A DNA stretch of 64,000 nt, from contig BCKT01000008.1 in the NCBI GenBank assembly GCA_003116875.1, positions 1,138,322 through 1,202,321 on the forward strand, written 5' to 3'. Below are positions 47,586 to 59,259 of this stretch, piece after piece. The first letter of the stretch is position 1. Each line of letters starts with the position of its first letter. The notes beneath the pieces are model-generated. The model was not told the DNA's origin, ran no database searches, and saw nothing but the letters and a program-made list of their open reading frames with translations. The stretch is from Takashimella koratensis (Eukaryota; Basidiomycota; Tremellomycetes; Trichosporonales; Tetragoniomycetaceae). Position numbers and translations under genes: made by a program.

Positions 47586-49219
47586 GAGGTGAGTAATCGA
47601 TGGTCAATGTCGGCTGGGTGTCGGGAGAGAAATGGTGGTGGTTTGAAGGATGAAGGAAGGAGGATGGGGTGGGGTGTTTGTAGTGATATATGCGGGAAAA
47701 GGGGTTTCTCTTCACCAAGTTTTTCATCACCTCGATGGTACAGAAAAAGTCTGTCCAGGGGTTGACTCTCAAAAGAGTGTCATAGTAAAGTGTTTACACA
47801 GTCCTCATTGGATCGACTGCCTCTGAGCCATTGACAAAGGTCTCTGCACAGCTGGTCTCGCTCTCAGCAAACTCGACCATGAAGCGACACCCAGATCTCT
47901 GGTCGTTCTAACCCGCCTTCTGCCGAAAAGTGTTGACATGGTCTCTACTCTTGACAAGGGCCTTCGACTTTCAGGGGTTAGTTGTGTTTTTTTGGCGTTT
48001 CATCATCCCCCCAAAAACAGTTGGGAATGAAATGTTCTTTGGAGTTCTTCAAGAGCGCATAAATTGTGAAGTGCTCACATGTTTTTGTGCTTACTCAGCA
48101 AACAACAAAGGGCACGAAAGGAGAGGTGCACCAGCAGAGTCGTGAAAGTGTCTGGCTCGCGACAAATAGTTGCGCCGGTCAGCCCAGTCGTTTCTTGTTA
48201 GGTTTCAACCGGGTTGGGGATTCATCTCTCGACGCTACCGACTGCTATTTAAGTGCAACAGGTCGGCCTCGACCGCTTGCGCGTCGTTCATGCATCCCCG
48301 TCNTTCTCCGCGGCCGCAACCGCTTTTGGGCCCGTGCGCCGCAGCGCTGCATCGCCTTCACTAGTGGTCTTATTGTTCTCCATGGTCTCGGCCTGCGCCA
48401 CCTGCGCCACCCCGCTCGGTCTTATTGTTCTCCATGGTCTCTCGGCATCCAGGTACCTCGGGACCGCTCGGACCGCCTCAGACGCCCTCCGACGTCATAC
48501 CTGACATTTCTCTCATCGATGTGGGGAGCAGCTATAACTGGTCTCGTATTCGCCACATTTCTGTAAGTAAAGACTTGTTATTGATGAACCATGCTCCACA
48601 TGATGTTTATGTCGGGTGCATATTGGGGCTGAGCCGGCGATTTGTTGTCGTATTGTTGTTATAGAGATAGTAGAGCGCCGGAGTTTGAAAACACGAATTT
48701 TCAATATGAATACAGTACAATGATTCTGGTGAAAAGCTTTTGACGCCATTAGACGCGCCAAGAGATAAAGTGGTCACCTCTTAAGTCGCTTTCAAGACGT
48801 GGAACGACCAGATTCGTTCCCTCATTGCGCTATCATTCAGAGCATGGGGCTTGTATCCCCATTCACTGATCTATGAAGCCTCAGTTTACAACAGCCCGTT
48901 GAGAACAAGTACTTAGGATCAAAAAGTGGGTATCTTAGGCACGAGAAGAAAAGTGGAAATCGAGAAAAAAGGTAGCAGTACAGGATTGGGGACGCAAGTA
49001 TGAAACGAAGAAGTTGTAATCAAGGAGGCAGTCGGTTGAGCGGATCCATAGTACGTCGGGCGAAAGAGGTGGGGCGGCGGCGGGATGGTGTATCGAGACG
49101 GTAGCTGGCTGAATGGACGTGAAAAACGCAGACGAAAACGGAAACTGACTGGAAGTCGATCGGAGATTGTGGGCGTGGATAGCGAGTGCGTTCGCAAAGA
49201 AACCACGTGTGTATACGTC
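47586..49219. repeat. Duplicated intergenic segment, copy 2, with an extra GC-rich stretch and one N
   Basis: Matches 45319-46340 and parts of 50104-51111. Relative to copy 1, an extra stretch of about 300 bases lies at about 48180-48530; it is GC-rich, includes an N at 48303 and repeats GGTCTTATTGTTCTCCATGG (48366-48385 and 48418-48437). No gene-like frame. Confidence 0.75.
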
Positions 49220-50103
49220 TCAAACGTCTTCGAATCCAGAGTCGTCATATTCCAGACTGATTGTGCCGCTCTTGATGTCATCGTTTTCAAGAAGCGCTCG
49301 GAAGCTCGCTTTTAAGGCCTCGCTATGCAGAGTCGTCGTCACGTATGCGAAACCGTGGTCGTGGTACTCATTGCCGCATGTGAAGTTATCCCAGATTTCC
49401 TTTACGCGTTGGGTGTTCACAAAGGAAATCTTGCCGATATTGGTGTCTTGCACATCCACGGCAATGTCGTGCGCCATAGTCGTGGGTGTGAATGATTTGT
49501 CCTTGGCCATCGGGAAAATTGTGAGTTTGATCGGGCAGGATGTCTCACCGTTGGTGGGACCGATGATGACGGCTTGAACCTCGTGATCGATGTGTTCTCG
49601 GGAGCAATCGGCAAAGACATGAGTGGTGAAGCACTTGGCACGATGCAGGAGGTCCAGAGTGCTCAGTCCTGCAGCGAATAAGCGGTCGGACGACGGAGCA
49701 GAAGAAGCATCCGGATGGCCGAAATTCTTGGTTTCTCCTTCGCTGAGGTCGTCAAAGTAGCCTTTGACATTGTTCACAGGTAGGATCTCCACCTTTGTCC
49801 CAGGACAGTCCTTTAGATTCTCTTGCGAGCGTCCCTAGCCATAGAGGCTGCGTACTGCGCAACGTTGAATTGCGAAGCCGGATCGTCTTGCGAAGACGGA
49901 TCGTCTCGCGAAGGAGTCATGTATCCGTACCAGAGGCTATGCCCTTCATCGTTTCCGTCCCGCATCGCCAACAGAATCTCTGACTTGTCACCTTGGTAAC
50001 CGTGGAGAATGCAGCCAGTGTCGAGGTCGAAGTACTTGAAATTCCGAGAACTTGTTCGTTCTTGATGCGTGGGCGAGGCAAGTTCAGCCAGTGGGATGTC
50101 CAT
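49220..50103 (-). pseudogene. Array gene C, with a frameshift
   Basis: Not recognised. The upstream part (50103-49813) runs MDIPLAELASPTHQ to ASMARDARKRI and then a TAA. The downstream part is open in another frame and reads VEILPVNNVKGYFDDL, CFTTHVFADC, VQAVIIGPTNGETSCPIKL, KISFVNTQRVKEIWDNF and LKASFRALLENDDIK. The frame change falls at about 49811-49820. Similarity to copy B (AASMARD, then LLPVDDVEAAW) shows both parts belong to one former gene. The downstream frame keeps the complete core. Confidence 0.7.
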
Positions 50104-51111
50104 GGGGAATTGAGTGATCGGTGTCTACTGAGAAGAGTATGATGTGGGATGCAGACCACATTTTTCTCATTTATGAACAGGGATGGGGCACCTTCTCCTC
50201 TATTTTGTGCACGACTTCCGCAACATGAGAAAAAAGTGGAACGGGCTTATAATTCTTCCGAAAGGATAGACGGCCGTGACGTGTTTCGTCACCCGATTTG
50301 TGCACTTTGACCTGCCTCTCGTTCAAAATTGAATAGTCGACAAGCCTTTGGGAAAAGCTAAGCAAGAGCACATTCGCTCTCAGTAAGTTCGACCACGACC
50401 AACCTCCATACTTCCGCTCGTCTGAGCTCGCCTTGCGCTGAGACCGTCGACGAGGCCTCGACTTTCAGGAGTTGCTTGAGTCTTTGATATGGTTTTTGGC
50501 GTTTCATTGCCCCCAAAGAAAAATTTGGGATGAAAGGTCGTTCTGGGATTGCGCGCTGAAGTATACAAGTTGAGTTTCCGCTTTTGTTCTTACTCAGCAG
50601 CTGACAAGGGCACGAAAGGAGAGGTGGGTGAGTCTCACTCACAACACCGCCTGGTCGTTCATCCAAGCTGCTACATGCAGCGACCAGGCAGCGGGGATGT
50701 CCTCAATGCCGAAACGTTCACAGCGCGACTGGTCTAGAGTTTGCTTGGACTCTGCAAACAAACGATCAGAGTAGTAGACACTATAGGGTCCTTTGAGGCT
50801 TGCACATGGGTGCCTATGGGTACTGAGGTGGCGTGTTGAGGGAGAGGAGGTAGTGGATGAGTCAGAATCAGCGAGACTTTACTGACGGATACAAGCATTA
50901 AGTCGGAAAACATAGACTTGTTGGAGGAGGTATCTGAACAACTGATGGGGCCCTAAACTGTCACTCAAGACGTCAAAGTAAATGCCGAGAAATCCCGCTC
51001 CTTCCCCGTAGCATGCAAAGGCGAAAGTGGCTTGCATATCCCTATTCCAGTCTGTACAGCTTCACATGAAGAAGGTAGTTGGGAACATGTGAGGAGGAAG
51101 AAAAGGTTGTG
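50104..51111. repeat. Duplicated intergenic segment, copy 3 (more diverged)
   Basis: Includes CTCAGCAGCTGACAAGGGCA (50595-50614) and the GGCACGAAAGGAGAGGTG element (50610-50627) shared with copies 1 and 2, and a TTTCAGGAGTTGCTTG stretch like 45729. No gene seen. Confidence 0.7.
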
Positions 51112-52245
51112 CTAAGCGCAAGAATTGAGAGCAAAATGAAAAAAAGAAGTTGGAAGTTGAGGAGAAGAAAGAGAGAGCAAGGATAGTACAAGAAAGTGGA
51201 TGAAAGTCTGGAATGGGGAATGTAAGATAGACGAAGTGACCGGTTGAGCACATCGAGTGGATCGAGACGACGAGGGGCCGAGTGAGCGAACCGAGGCGAC
51301 GATTGAGTGAACGATACGGGGACTGTGATGGGTCAAACGGACGAGAAAAACGCAAATGAAGACGGAACGGATTCGGCGGAAGATCGTGCCGAGGCCGAAG
51401 GGTGCCGACGCACGAGGAGTCGGGATGTCTCGAATTGGATTGAGGGTGTTTGTTGCCGCATCGTACTGTCGCCTGGCGTTCCTGAGGTCTGGTCTGTTGA
51501 GAAACGTATTGAAGTCGGACTGCGACTTGACACTGTTCAGCACCGTCGCCGTGCGACCCGTTCCATTGTTGTAGGAAATTCCGCCGGGAACGAGGACTCC
51601 CCAGATGGTCTGGGCATCCGGCGCGAGCGTGAGGAACACTGAGCCGCTTCTGGCTTGTTCTGTCTGAGCGATGGACAACAGCATGGTATCAAAACCTCCC
51701 GTTGAGTACGGATGCTGGGTGAGCTTGACCGGGCACAAGGTATTCCCGTCCGTGGGGCCGATTGTGACGGCCTGTATGCGGTTTGGCGGAAGCTCTCGGA
51801 CGTAAATGTGAGTTTTGAAGCTGGGATCGAACTTCTTCAGCCTGCCCTCACGCTCTGCCTTCGAGAGTAGATCCTTGAAGCGGTTCGTGGTTTCTTCGTT
51901 GTCGAGACCTGTCCCCGACTCGTGTTCGAAACGCATGGAGCCAATGGAACTCGCATGTCTGAGGATTTGCCCTGTTTGCATTTGCTCCCAGTCCCGTAGG
52001 ACGTCGGAGCTTTCCACCAGCCAAATTTCTGAACCCCTGCCTAGGGATTTGAAATCACCCGCCGCGTCGTACGCGATCTGAGGTGCCTCAGTAGCCCCGA
52101 CACTTGGCGTGAGGTGGGAAGCCTTGTTGAGTGCGAGGAAATGCCTGTTTTCCCCATCGGCTGGATCCACAACAAACATTTGGTTCGTGTTCTGCTGAGT
52201 ACCGTACACGATGTAGAGATGAGTGCGGTCGAAGAAGGCGGACAT
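51112..52245 (-). CDS. Array gene D, intact two-module family member
   Basis: Not recognised, but the best intact member: 377 residues in one exon from ATG at 52245. Module 1 reads THLYIVYGTQQN, QMFVVDPADGEN, IWLVESSDVLRDWEQM and RFKDLLSKAERE. Module 2 reads THIYVRELPPNR, IQAVTIGPTDGNTLCPVKL, VFLTLAPDAQTIWGVL and FNTFLNRPDL. The two modules share strand-loop-strand-helix order, which suggests an internal duplication. The C-terminal part after about residue 290 is hydrophobic and Ser/Phe-rich (FQTFIHFLVLSLLSL), and may be a membrane tail or simply read-through of a duplicated flank. No catalytic motif. A TATA-like site lies at about 52350 on the minus strand. Confidence 0.7.
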   Translation of the reverse strand: MSAFFDRTHLYIVYGTQQNTNQMFVVDPADGENRHFLALNKASHLTPSVGATEAPQIAYDAAGDFKSLGRGSEIWLVESSDVLRDWEQMQTGQILRHASSIGSMRFEHESGTGLDNEETTNRFKDLLSKAEREGRLKKFDPSFKTHIYVRELPPNRIQAVTIGPTDGNTLCPVKLTQHPYSTGGFDTMLLSIAQTEQARSGSVFLTLAPDAQTIWGVLVPGGISYNNGTGRTATVLNSVKSQSDFNTFLNRPDLRNARRQYDAATNTLNPIRDIPTPRASAPFGLGTIFRRIRSVFICVFLVRLTHHSPRIVHSIVASVRSLGPSSSRSTRCAQPVTSSILHSPFQTFIHFLVLSLLSLSSPQLPTSFFHFALNSCA

Positions 52246-53233
52246 GATGCGTGACGAAAAGCAAAGGTGGTGTACTGGAAAGTTAAGAAGAGGCCATGAA
52301 GAACTGACTTTGGAGAGGTAGTGTTGTCGGAAAATGATGTAAAAGACAACGCTCTTATAAATCATGCTCCTATGGCGCAGACGGGTGGGTGGAGGATAAC
52401 CGTTCATCAGCGGGGGACTGCCTCCGAGCGGGGACTCAAACGGAGACTGTTGACTACCTTTCAATAAAGATATCTGCCGGCTAAATGTCCCCGAGGCTGA
52501 TAGCGGGGGCTTTTGGCGAAGCGTTTCCTTTATACATACCAACCGTCTTGAAAGGTGATACCAGCCGCTGACAATTGGACCGGAAAAAAGGAGAGACCTT
52601 GGCTTTCGGGATCAAAGAGCATCATGATGTTTCCGATGAGTGTAGCAAAGGAGGCGACTATGAGCTAAGCAAGCGCATCGGGCTATCGGTGACCTTCCTT
52701 GCTTCTGCTTTTCTCTCCCATTTTTGATCCCGCGTCTGGTCAGCGCAGAAGGCGAAAGAGTCCGTCTCGAAGGCGAGCGGGCATGCAGGTGGTGGAGACG
52801 TCAAAAGACCGAGACATGGCACCTTTCGGAAGTAAACAGCGTCGACTTGGTACCGGGGTGGTGAACGAAGGAAGTCTATACTCGGCCGCGCCAGCGGTGC
52901 TCATGAAAAGAGGCCACCTCGGTCACAAATATCGATGTCTAATTCGACTGCATCACCGGCGACGTCGGACACGGGAGTCGGGTCAGAGTCGACGCAGACG
53001 AATGAGGTCTAAGAGACGTCTGAGCTGTCGCCTGCCGTCAAGAGATTCATGGTGAATCATTTCATCTCATTCTCACATCAAACGTTAGAACTCGGAAAAC
53101 GAGAGGAATCTGGGAAAGTTGTTTACGAAGAGGGAATGATGAATACCCAGGACGGCCCCAAGAAGAGTGCTCCTAGGATATGTTTGACCAAGTCCAGGTT
53201 TTACCGACACCCGCAATCCCCATCACGGGCAGT
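52246..53233. other. Intergenic region between array genes D and E
   Basis: Contains a short minus-strand open stretch (about 52880-53050) with a coding-like look, but it has stops and no recognisable product. It may be a remnant. Otherwise nothing seen. Confidence 0.4.
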
Positions 53234-53713
53234 CTAGTCCAAATTGTCTGTCTGAGCCTTGTGCTCAGTCAAAAACTTCTCAAAGTACGTCCTGGTTTTG
53301 TCGTCATTGAGACCCCCTCCAACCTGAACGAGCTTCGTAACCGTCGGAATCGTCGACACGTTGATCGGTTCTCCGACAATGCTGTTGGTGCAGTTCGTCC
53401 ACACGTCTTTGACAGCCTCACTTGACAAGATCCAGACATCGGTGTTTCGGTGGGGCATTTGCTTTTGGAGTTCGTTCCCGTATTCAACCGCTGTTTTCTT
53501 CGCATCTTGAGGACCGAGGAGGAGAGTGAGTTTCGAGAGCTCCTCGTACGTCAGAGTATGCTTGTACTCTGACTCGCTGCGCGATTCATCGAAGGGATGC
53601 ACTATGCAAGTTTGTATGGTCTTGCTAGCACGGTCGAAGTTGTAAATGATGTAGAAATCGCGGGGACAGAACTTGACGGTAGCGTCAGAGCTCGAAAATA
53701 TTTCCAACCCCAT
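53234..53713 (-). CDS. Array gene E, single-module relative
   Basis: Not recognised. One exon, 159 residues. DFYIIYNFDRASKTIQT and CIVHPFDESRSE are followed by TDVWILSSEAVKDVWTNC and RTYFEKFLTEHK, matching one module of genes B and D in order. It lacks the GPTNG/CPIKL half. It could be a single-module ancestor form or a truncated copy; no stop or frameshift is seen in it. Confidence 0.6.
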   Translation of the reverse strand: MGLEIFSSSDATVKFCPRDFYIIYNFDRASKTIQTCIVHPFDESRSESEYKHTLTYEELSKLTLLLGPQDAKKTAVEYGNELQKQMPHRNTDVWILSSEAVKDVWTNCTNSIVGEPINVSTIPTVTKLVQVGGGLNDDKTRTYFEKFLTEHKAQTDNLD

Positions 53714-54259
53714 GAGTAGTGCGCAAGGTCATTTGAAGATTGAACTTGAAGATTGAAGGGGAGTCGACTAGTGGGTGATACCGAGCTCATTTGTATTGCT
53801 GTGATAAGCTGCCTTCCGTAACATGACGTTTTTGCAGCCGAAGAGAGTGCTGCGGACGGCGCCTTCCACTTATCCCCCTACATTTTGAAAGTGCGGGGGG
53901 CGGGTACTCGAAGGCATAAAGCCGTCAGCAATCGGTAGCAATCTCAGCAAACTTGTCGCCGATGCCGATACCAAGGGATCTCCAATCTGCCAAACAGCGG
54001 CAGACAGGTGAGAGTTAGACCGAGAGTGTTCCCTTGTGTGAGGACATTTTACTCCCGGCTTCAGCGGCCACCGTTGTTCCCACTACAAACACCGACCCTT
54101 TTGTTGGGAGTCGGCGCCTAACGAGCATTGGTGCCCTATCATATTTGAGCGGCGAACTGCATCATATCACTAATGGATCTACTGCAATGTCCAAAGACGA
54201 GACTTATTCTCCCCAGCGCTCACTCATAACGAGATTGTCCTCGCTGGAACCAATTGGTC
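53714..54259. other. Intergenic region
   Basis: Between array genes E and F. No gene or clear repeat recognised. Confidence 0.4.
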
Positions 54260-54946
54260 TCACAGATCTTCCAAATTCAAGAACTCGAAGCCAAGATAGC
54301 CCTCGATGGAAGGTGTGGCAGCCGCTTGGGTTCCGAGGTCTTTGATGTACAGGTAGCCCTGCTCTGACGCTGAGTCTTCCCATTCGGTAGTGGAGCCTGG
54401 AGACTCAGCCGTGCTAGCCGGGGTGGGCGCGCCTGCACTTGAAGGAGTCGTGGGAGGGTCCTGGGCCCTAATGACTTTCTCGTAATATATGACATTGCTC
54501 GCTCCCGGGGGTTGTCCCAGCCTCGACGTCACCTTCTTGTTCGATTCGATGTGTTGGAGAAACGCATGCATCGAGCCTTTGCCAGTAGCTGTTGTCGATA
54601 GCTCGATCTCGAGACCTTGGTCATCGAGTTCTCCTATACCTTTGCCAGTGGTGGCGGTAAAGCTGTCCCCCAAGTTTTCAACTCGATGAAAGACAGGTCC
54701 CAGTCCGCCTTGTTGCCATTGATGGTACCATTTCTCGTGAAACGACTTGCTCCACTGATGGAGAGAAGTTGTACCCAGTGGGTATCTCTTGAACATAACG
54801 GTTCCCTTGGTTGCTGAGTGGTGGATCCCAAACGATCCTCGTACCATCGAATCATTCACTTGGCCCCAAAAGAAGAATCCATTGGGATCAGGCAACGGTC
54901 GAGAGTCCAAGGACGCCATGAGCAATTCGATAGACTCTTGAGACAT
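54260..54946 (-). CDS. Unrecognised protein at the end of the array (gene F)
   Basis: Not recognised. 228 residues from the first ATG at 54946 (MSQESIELLMASLDS); an earlier apparent start is a TTG codon. Features seen: GFFFWGQVNDSMVRG, a Trp-rich part (WSKSFHEKWYHQWQQGG), GSMHAFLQHIESNKK and a Ser/Thr/Pro-rich stretch ending GYLYIKDLGTQ and FEFLNLEDL. It lacks the GPTNG/CPIKL core, so membership in the array family is uncertain. Confidence 0.55.
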   Translation of the reverse strand: MSQESIELLMASLDSRPLPDPNGFFFWGQVNDSMVRGSFGIHHSATKGTVMFKRYPLGTTSLHQWSKSFHEKWYHQWQQGGLGPVFHRVENLGDSFTATTGKGIGELDDQGLEIELSTTATGKGSMHAFLQHIESNKKVTSRLGQPPGASNVIYYEKVIRAQDPPTTPSSAGAPTPASTAESPGSTTEWEDSASEQGYLYIKDLGTQAAATPSIEGYLGFEFLNLEDL

Positions 54947-55485
54947 GTTATATGCTGACGTGATTGTCTGGTTGAAAGTCAATGTTACTAAAGATAAGTT
55001 TGATTGGGGGGGTGAAGAGTCAACTCTTACGGGGATGCTTATAACTTGGTCAGCGAGCCCGCAAGTTTGATCCTATGAAGTGCGCTTTCCGTTGGGGGTG
55101 ATATTGACAAGGGGTCTTCAGCGGCTGCTTATGTATCGCGGACCAAGGTAGAGGAGCAGAGCGACTACGTTCTTTTCAAATACTGTCTCACCTTTTCTGG
55201 GGAGGGAGCTCCTTTTCAACAAACGTACGGGTCCAGTCCAGTTGGTATCCGCCTACGGACGCCTTGACACGCCTTCGAGTGAGCGTGCTCACCTTTCTTG
55301 CTGGCATTTGGACCATGAAAAAAAGAATGCAAATACTAAATCCCGTCCCTCCGATTTCTGAATGTGCCAAACAGTAAAATCGTGGTTGAACCAAACACAA
55401 CAACAACCCGCGCCTGCTTTTCATTTTCTTTCGTTTGTTGTTTTTCCATCTCTCAACATCCCCCCTTTCCCCCTCCCCATTCGTC
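54947..55485. promoter_or_regulatory. Divergent region between array gene F and the Cdc14 homologue
   Basis: Holds both promoters. Shows A-rich (about 55316-55340) and pyrimidine-rich (about 55420-55480) blocks. No gene seen. Confidence 0.4.
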
Positions 55486-58351
55486 ATGTCCCGCGGCCAC
55501 CATCGCAAGTCCCAATCGACGTCTGCGCTGTCCATCATCGCGCAGGGCCAGGAGCGGCATATCGCTATCACCCCTGCGCTAGGGAAGAGCGTTGGTCTCG
55601 GTATCGGTATGGGCGTGAACCCGAGCGGCGGAGTTGGTCCATCGTCAACACCAGTCACGGGTCGGAATGAGATCGCGCGCCGGAGTCTAGCGGCAGTAGA
55701 AGAGGCGCCGGGGAGTAGTGAGCGGAGACAAAGACGGTCCAAGTCGAGTGATAGAGATAAAGGGAAGGAGAGGGAGAAGGAGAGGCGTGCAGATGAGCCA
55801 AGTAGTGGTAAAGATCGCGCAGAGACGGTTGACGACGTAAAACTGTGGCTAGGAGAGGTGAGTAATAGTGCTTTTAGCGATCCGATCTACGGCTCAAGGT
55901 GACTGGAAGGTGTGGAAGAATGATCAGAGCTGACGCCGAGGTGTAGTTGCGGAGCCTACGGAGCTCGACACGGCGAAGAGGTGCAGCGATGAGGAGGCTG
56001 GAACGTTCTCTTCTCGATTCATGCGAGGGTACAAGGGGTGTCCCACTGTCAACCTTTATCGACCTCAAACGTAAGTCTCGACTCCTCTCAATTCTCCAAC
56101 CATGGATATCACTGACATCACCCCTATACAGCCCACGACACCCTTCTATCACTCCTATCTAGACACACTGCAACACTCACGCGTCGCGCGCCGACGACTT
56201 CCTTGCCTACGGGTGACGAAGCGGCCGTCGCGCTCTCACCCGAGATCGAGGGGGCTTGTTCGGTCCTACAGGGGCTGTGTTTACTCAGCCGGCGGACGAA
56301 GGAGGAAGTGGGCGAGAGATGGGTCATCGAGGTGAGTGGACGAGTGCTTCGACCATTCATCCATCCATCGAGGTGATGGTGTTTCGCTGGGTGCCGCTTC
56401 TGGCTCGAGCCCAAAACACACCGACTGACCCATTGTAGATGTTTATCGACCTTTTGTTGCTACTACGGACGCAGCCGGGCTTAGGCGAACGCCGACCTGT
56501 CACGTACGGGATCCTTGACTTGCTCTTCTGCGTGCTCGTTGATCGACCCGACCACGCGAGGACATTCGAGATCGTCGGCGGGCTGGAAGCTGTCACGCGT
56601 GTACTCAAGGGGTCGGGCGTTGCCAAGGAGATCAGGTAGGCAGTGAAGGCAGCAACGCAGCAACGCAGCAACGCAGCATAGAGTGCTTGCTGACGCGTTT
56701 GACCCACAGAATGAAGTGCATCGAGTTTCTCTACTTCTACCTCTTGCCTGAAAACTCTGGCAAGCGCTCCGCGTCCGGCTCGTCGACTTCATCAGCTTCT
56801 TCGTCTGGCTCTTCGGTGCTGTACCCTTCGTCCCCGCTCAACGCCTCGGTCAGCGAGCTCCCAACCGCACTTGGCGTGCCGGGTTTCGTCTCATCCGCAG
56901 AGAGCGAAAAGCCGCGAGCTCGATCACCCACGTCTCAGCCATGGAGCGACCTCGACTTGCCGTTTGTCCCCCAGACACCAAGGAAACCCGTCAAGCCTGC
57001 TCTGGGTTTCCTCACCCCGTCAACCCGACGCGTCTCGACCGCCTCATCATCGGCGACCCCTGTCCTCCCGTCGCCTGCCAACGCCTCGCATCGATTGTCC
57101 ATGGGCCCACCGACGGACAGACGCGAGTCATACCACCTTCCGTCTACGCGTGCCGAGGCGGGCGTCGGACTGGGCTTTGGCCTTCCTCGCGACGACCCCA
57201 GTTTCTCGGACCCGTTCGCAAAGGCCATGACACGGACAAGTTCATCTCAATCAGCATCCACGACGGGCTCTGGTTCTGGCTCTGGGGGCTCGATCTCTGG
57301 TGCAGAGGGCGTTTCAGCCGGCGACGCGAGATCGACTTCTTCTGGGTCTGGGTCTGCTTCGGGTTCTGGTTCCGGCTCGGCAAACTCGTCTGTCACCGTC
57401 GTCCCTGCCTCGCCAAATGCTCAGCTTCCTCGCCTGCCCACGCCGACGTCAGGGGAGACGCCAGGCTCGTCCCGCCTCTCGCGGTCGTCAACTCAGCCCT
57501 CGCTTGCTGGTGCGTTGGGAGGGCGGGGCAGACAGACATCACGACGAGTCAGCAGGTCTCCGTTGGTCAACAGTATCACGGCCACCCCCGAGTCGCCCGA
57601 GTCACGCATGTCGACCCCTGACGCGGGCATAGAGGCTGCTACGGGCTCCGAACGTCGGCGCATTCACCATTCGCGTACCCAGTCGGCACTTTCAGCTCTC
57701 GCTCACCCCTCGCCGGCCCCAGTCGCCTCGACATCTTCTAGCCAAGAGGCTCTTGGCGTGCGTCGACCGTCAACTAAACCGCGTGGGTTCCCGTCCGAGT
57801 TGACTAGGGGGATCCTCCCCTCCGCCTCGTCTCCGTCTCTCGCGAGCATGGCATCCTCCCCTTCTCTCTCTTCGGTATCCGTCATTTCATCTTCGATGTC
57901 TTCGCGTCCGGTGCCGCGTACCGGGGAACGCAACATCACGCCGACTCCAATGCCGAAGGGCGTGAACGGGGTGAATGGGGCAGGCGGGGTAGGAATGGGG
58001 CCGACACCGCTGGGCGCGACGAGGGTCGTCTCAGGGAGTCAAAGTATGAGGAACGTATCAGTCTCGTCAGTCGTCAAGGATAAAGGGAAACAACGCGCCG
58101 TCGAGCGGGTCGATAGTCGGGGAAGTCAAGGCGAGCGCAGCGTGGCAGAGAAGAAAGAGATGGTGAGTTTGGGTGCTGGACTAGATGTGGACTCTGAGCG
58201 AGTGGATTCACATGGCGCTGACGATTCGTGTCTTCTCTTTGATCTGTGACAGCTCGGAATCTGGCTTGGGAACGTGGACCAGCTTGTCCAGGGAGTTGAA
58301 CGGACCGGGTTCTGGGGGTCTCTTGGGAAGAAAGAGCGAGGCGAGGTATGA
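55486..58351 (+). CDS. CDC14: Cdc14-like component of the septation initiation network
   Basis: This is the fission-yeast-type Cdc14, partner of the Sid1 kinase in septation signalling, not the Cdc14 phosphatase. From MSRGHHRKSQSTSAL the first exon is basic and Ser-rich. Later exons give LRSLRSSTRRRGAAMRRLER, LLSLLSRHTATLTRRAP and MFIDLLLLLRTQPGLGERRP. The conserved FLYFYLLPE follows MKCIE at about 56711. A very long Ser/Pro/Thr-rich region then runs to about 58150, longer than in most homologues. The last exon (after an intron at about 58160) reads LGIWLGNVDQLVQGVERTGF and ends at 58351. Short introns split the N-terminal third. Confidence 0.85.
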
Positions 58352-59259
58352 GTCGTTAGGTTTGGGCAAGAGTGTTACGTGTAACAAACAGGCATTGAGC
58401 ATGGGCTGTGATTAAGGCTGCGACTGTTTGCATGCATTGTTGAGGCTGGCAATGAGGGAGACTGGGAGAGGGCGAGGACCAAGCTTAATGGGGAGAAGCA
58501 TATTCGGGAGTCAACTCTGCGCCACAGCATCACCTGATGAACGAAACGGTCTCCTCTGCTCTCTTCCCTACCTCACATCTCCTGTGGCTTCGCACTCCTC
58601 GCCCCAATCCCCCAAGGTGTTGCACGTTCGCTGGTATCCCTCTCGTCGCTTGCTTTGTCTGTTCGGATACAAAATGACCGCTTCGACCCGGTCGGTACCA
58701 GGCACTGTACCCGGCCTGCAATTGACTTTCGGGCTCTCGGCGCGGGTCTTGAGCTTGGATCATGACCCCAAAAGGGAGGGGTGATAATGGTTGAGGGAAA
58801 AGCCGAAGAACTGATGCTGTTTGTTTTCCCGTTCCCACAGATCTTCTGCTTTGCGCTCCACACATCTGGTCTGCCCTCCCTGCCTGCCTTTAATCTTGCT
58901 TTGGGGATGAAACGTCGACTCCACCAGATCAGCATGTCGGCCCGGGGCCCTGCGCAGCGTGGAGACGGGGACAACCACCACGCAGCAACCGGCTGTGGGC
59001 GAGCCAAAAGTCCCATGATATACACAGACACTGACGAGTCGTCGCTTGCTGCGCCCCAGGCCTCTCCCACGCTTCACAGGTCAGATCTGGGCGGCATGTC
59101 TCTAGGCGCAACACACACGCGTTGCACGGCACGAGATTACCTAGGCAGAGACGCAGTATATCACCTACTCCTTGTCTCGCCATCACCCATCCTATCCTTT
59201 CAGCACCTCTTCCCCCTCTCTTCAGCTTCACCACACTCCCTCACCCCTCAAACATCACC
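58352..59259. other. Intergenic region
   Basis: Between the Cdc14 homologue and the first NmrA-like gene. A pyrimidine-rich block lies just before 59260. No gene seen. Confidence 0.5.

Noticed and set aside
52880..53050. Minus-strand stretch with coding-like composition
   Set aside because: Contains stops and has no recognisable product; at most a remnant.
54947..54982. Upstream start of array gene F
   Set aside because: The proposed codon at 54980-54982 is TTG on the minus strand; the first ATG is at 54946.
56941..57621. Open frame inside the Cdc14 homologue
   Set aside because: Shadow of the Ser-rich coding region in another frame; no motif.
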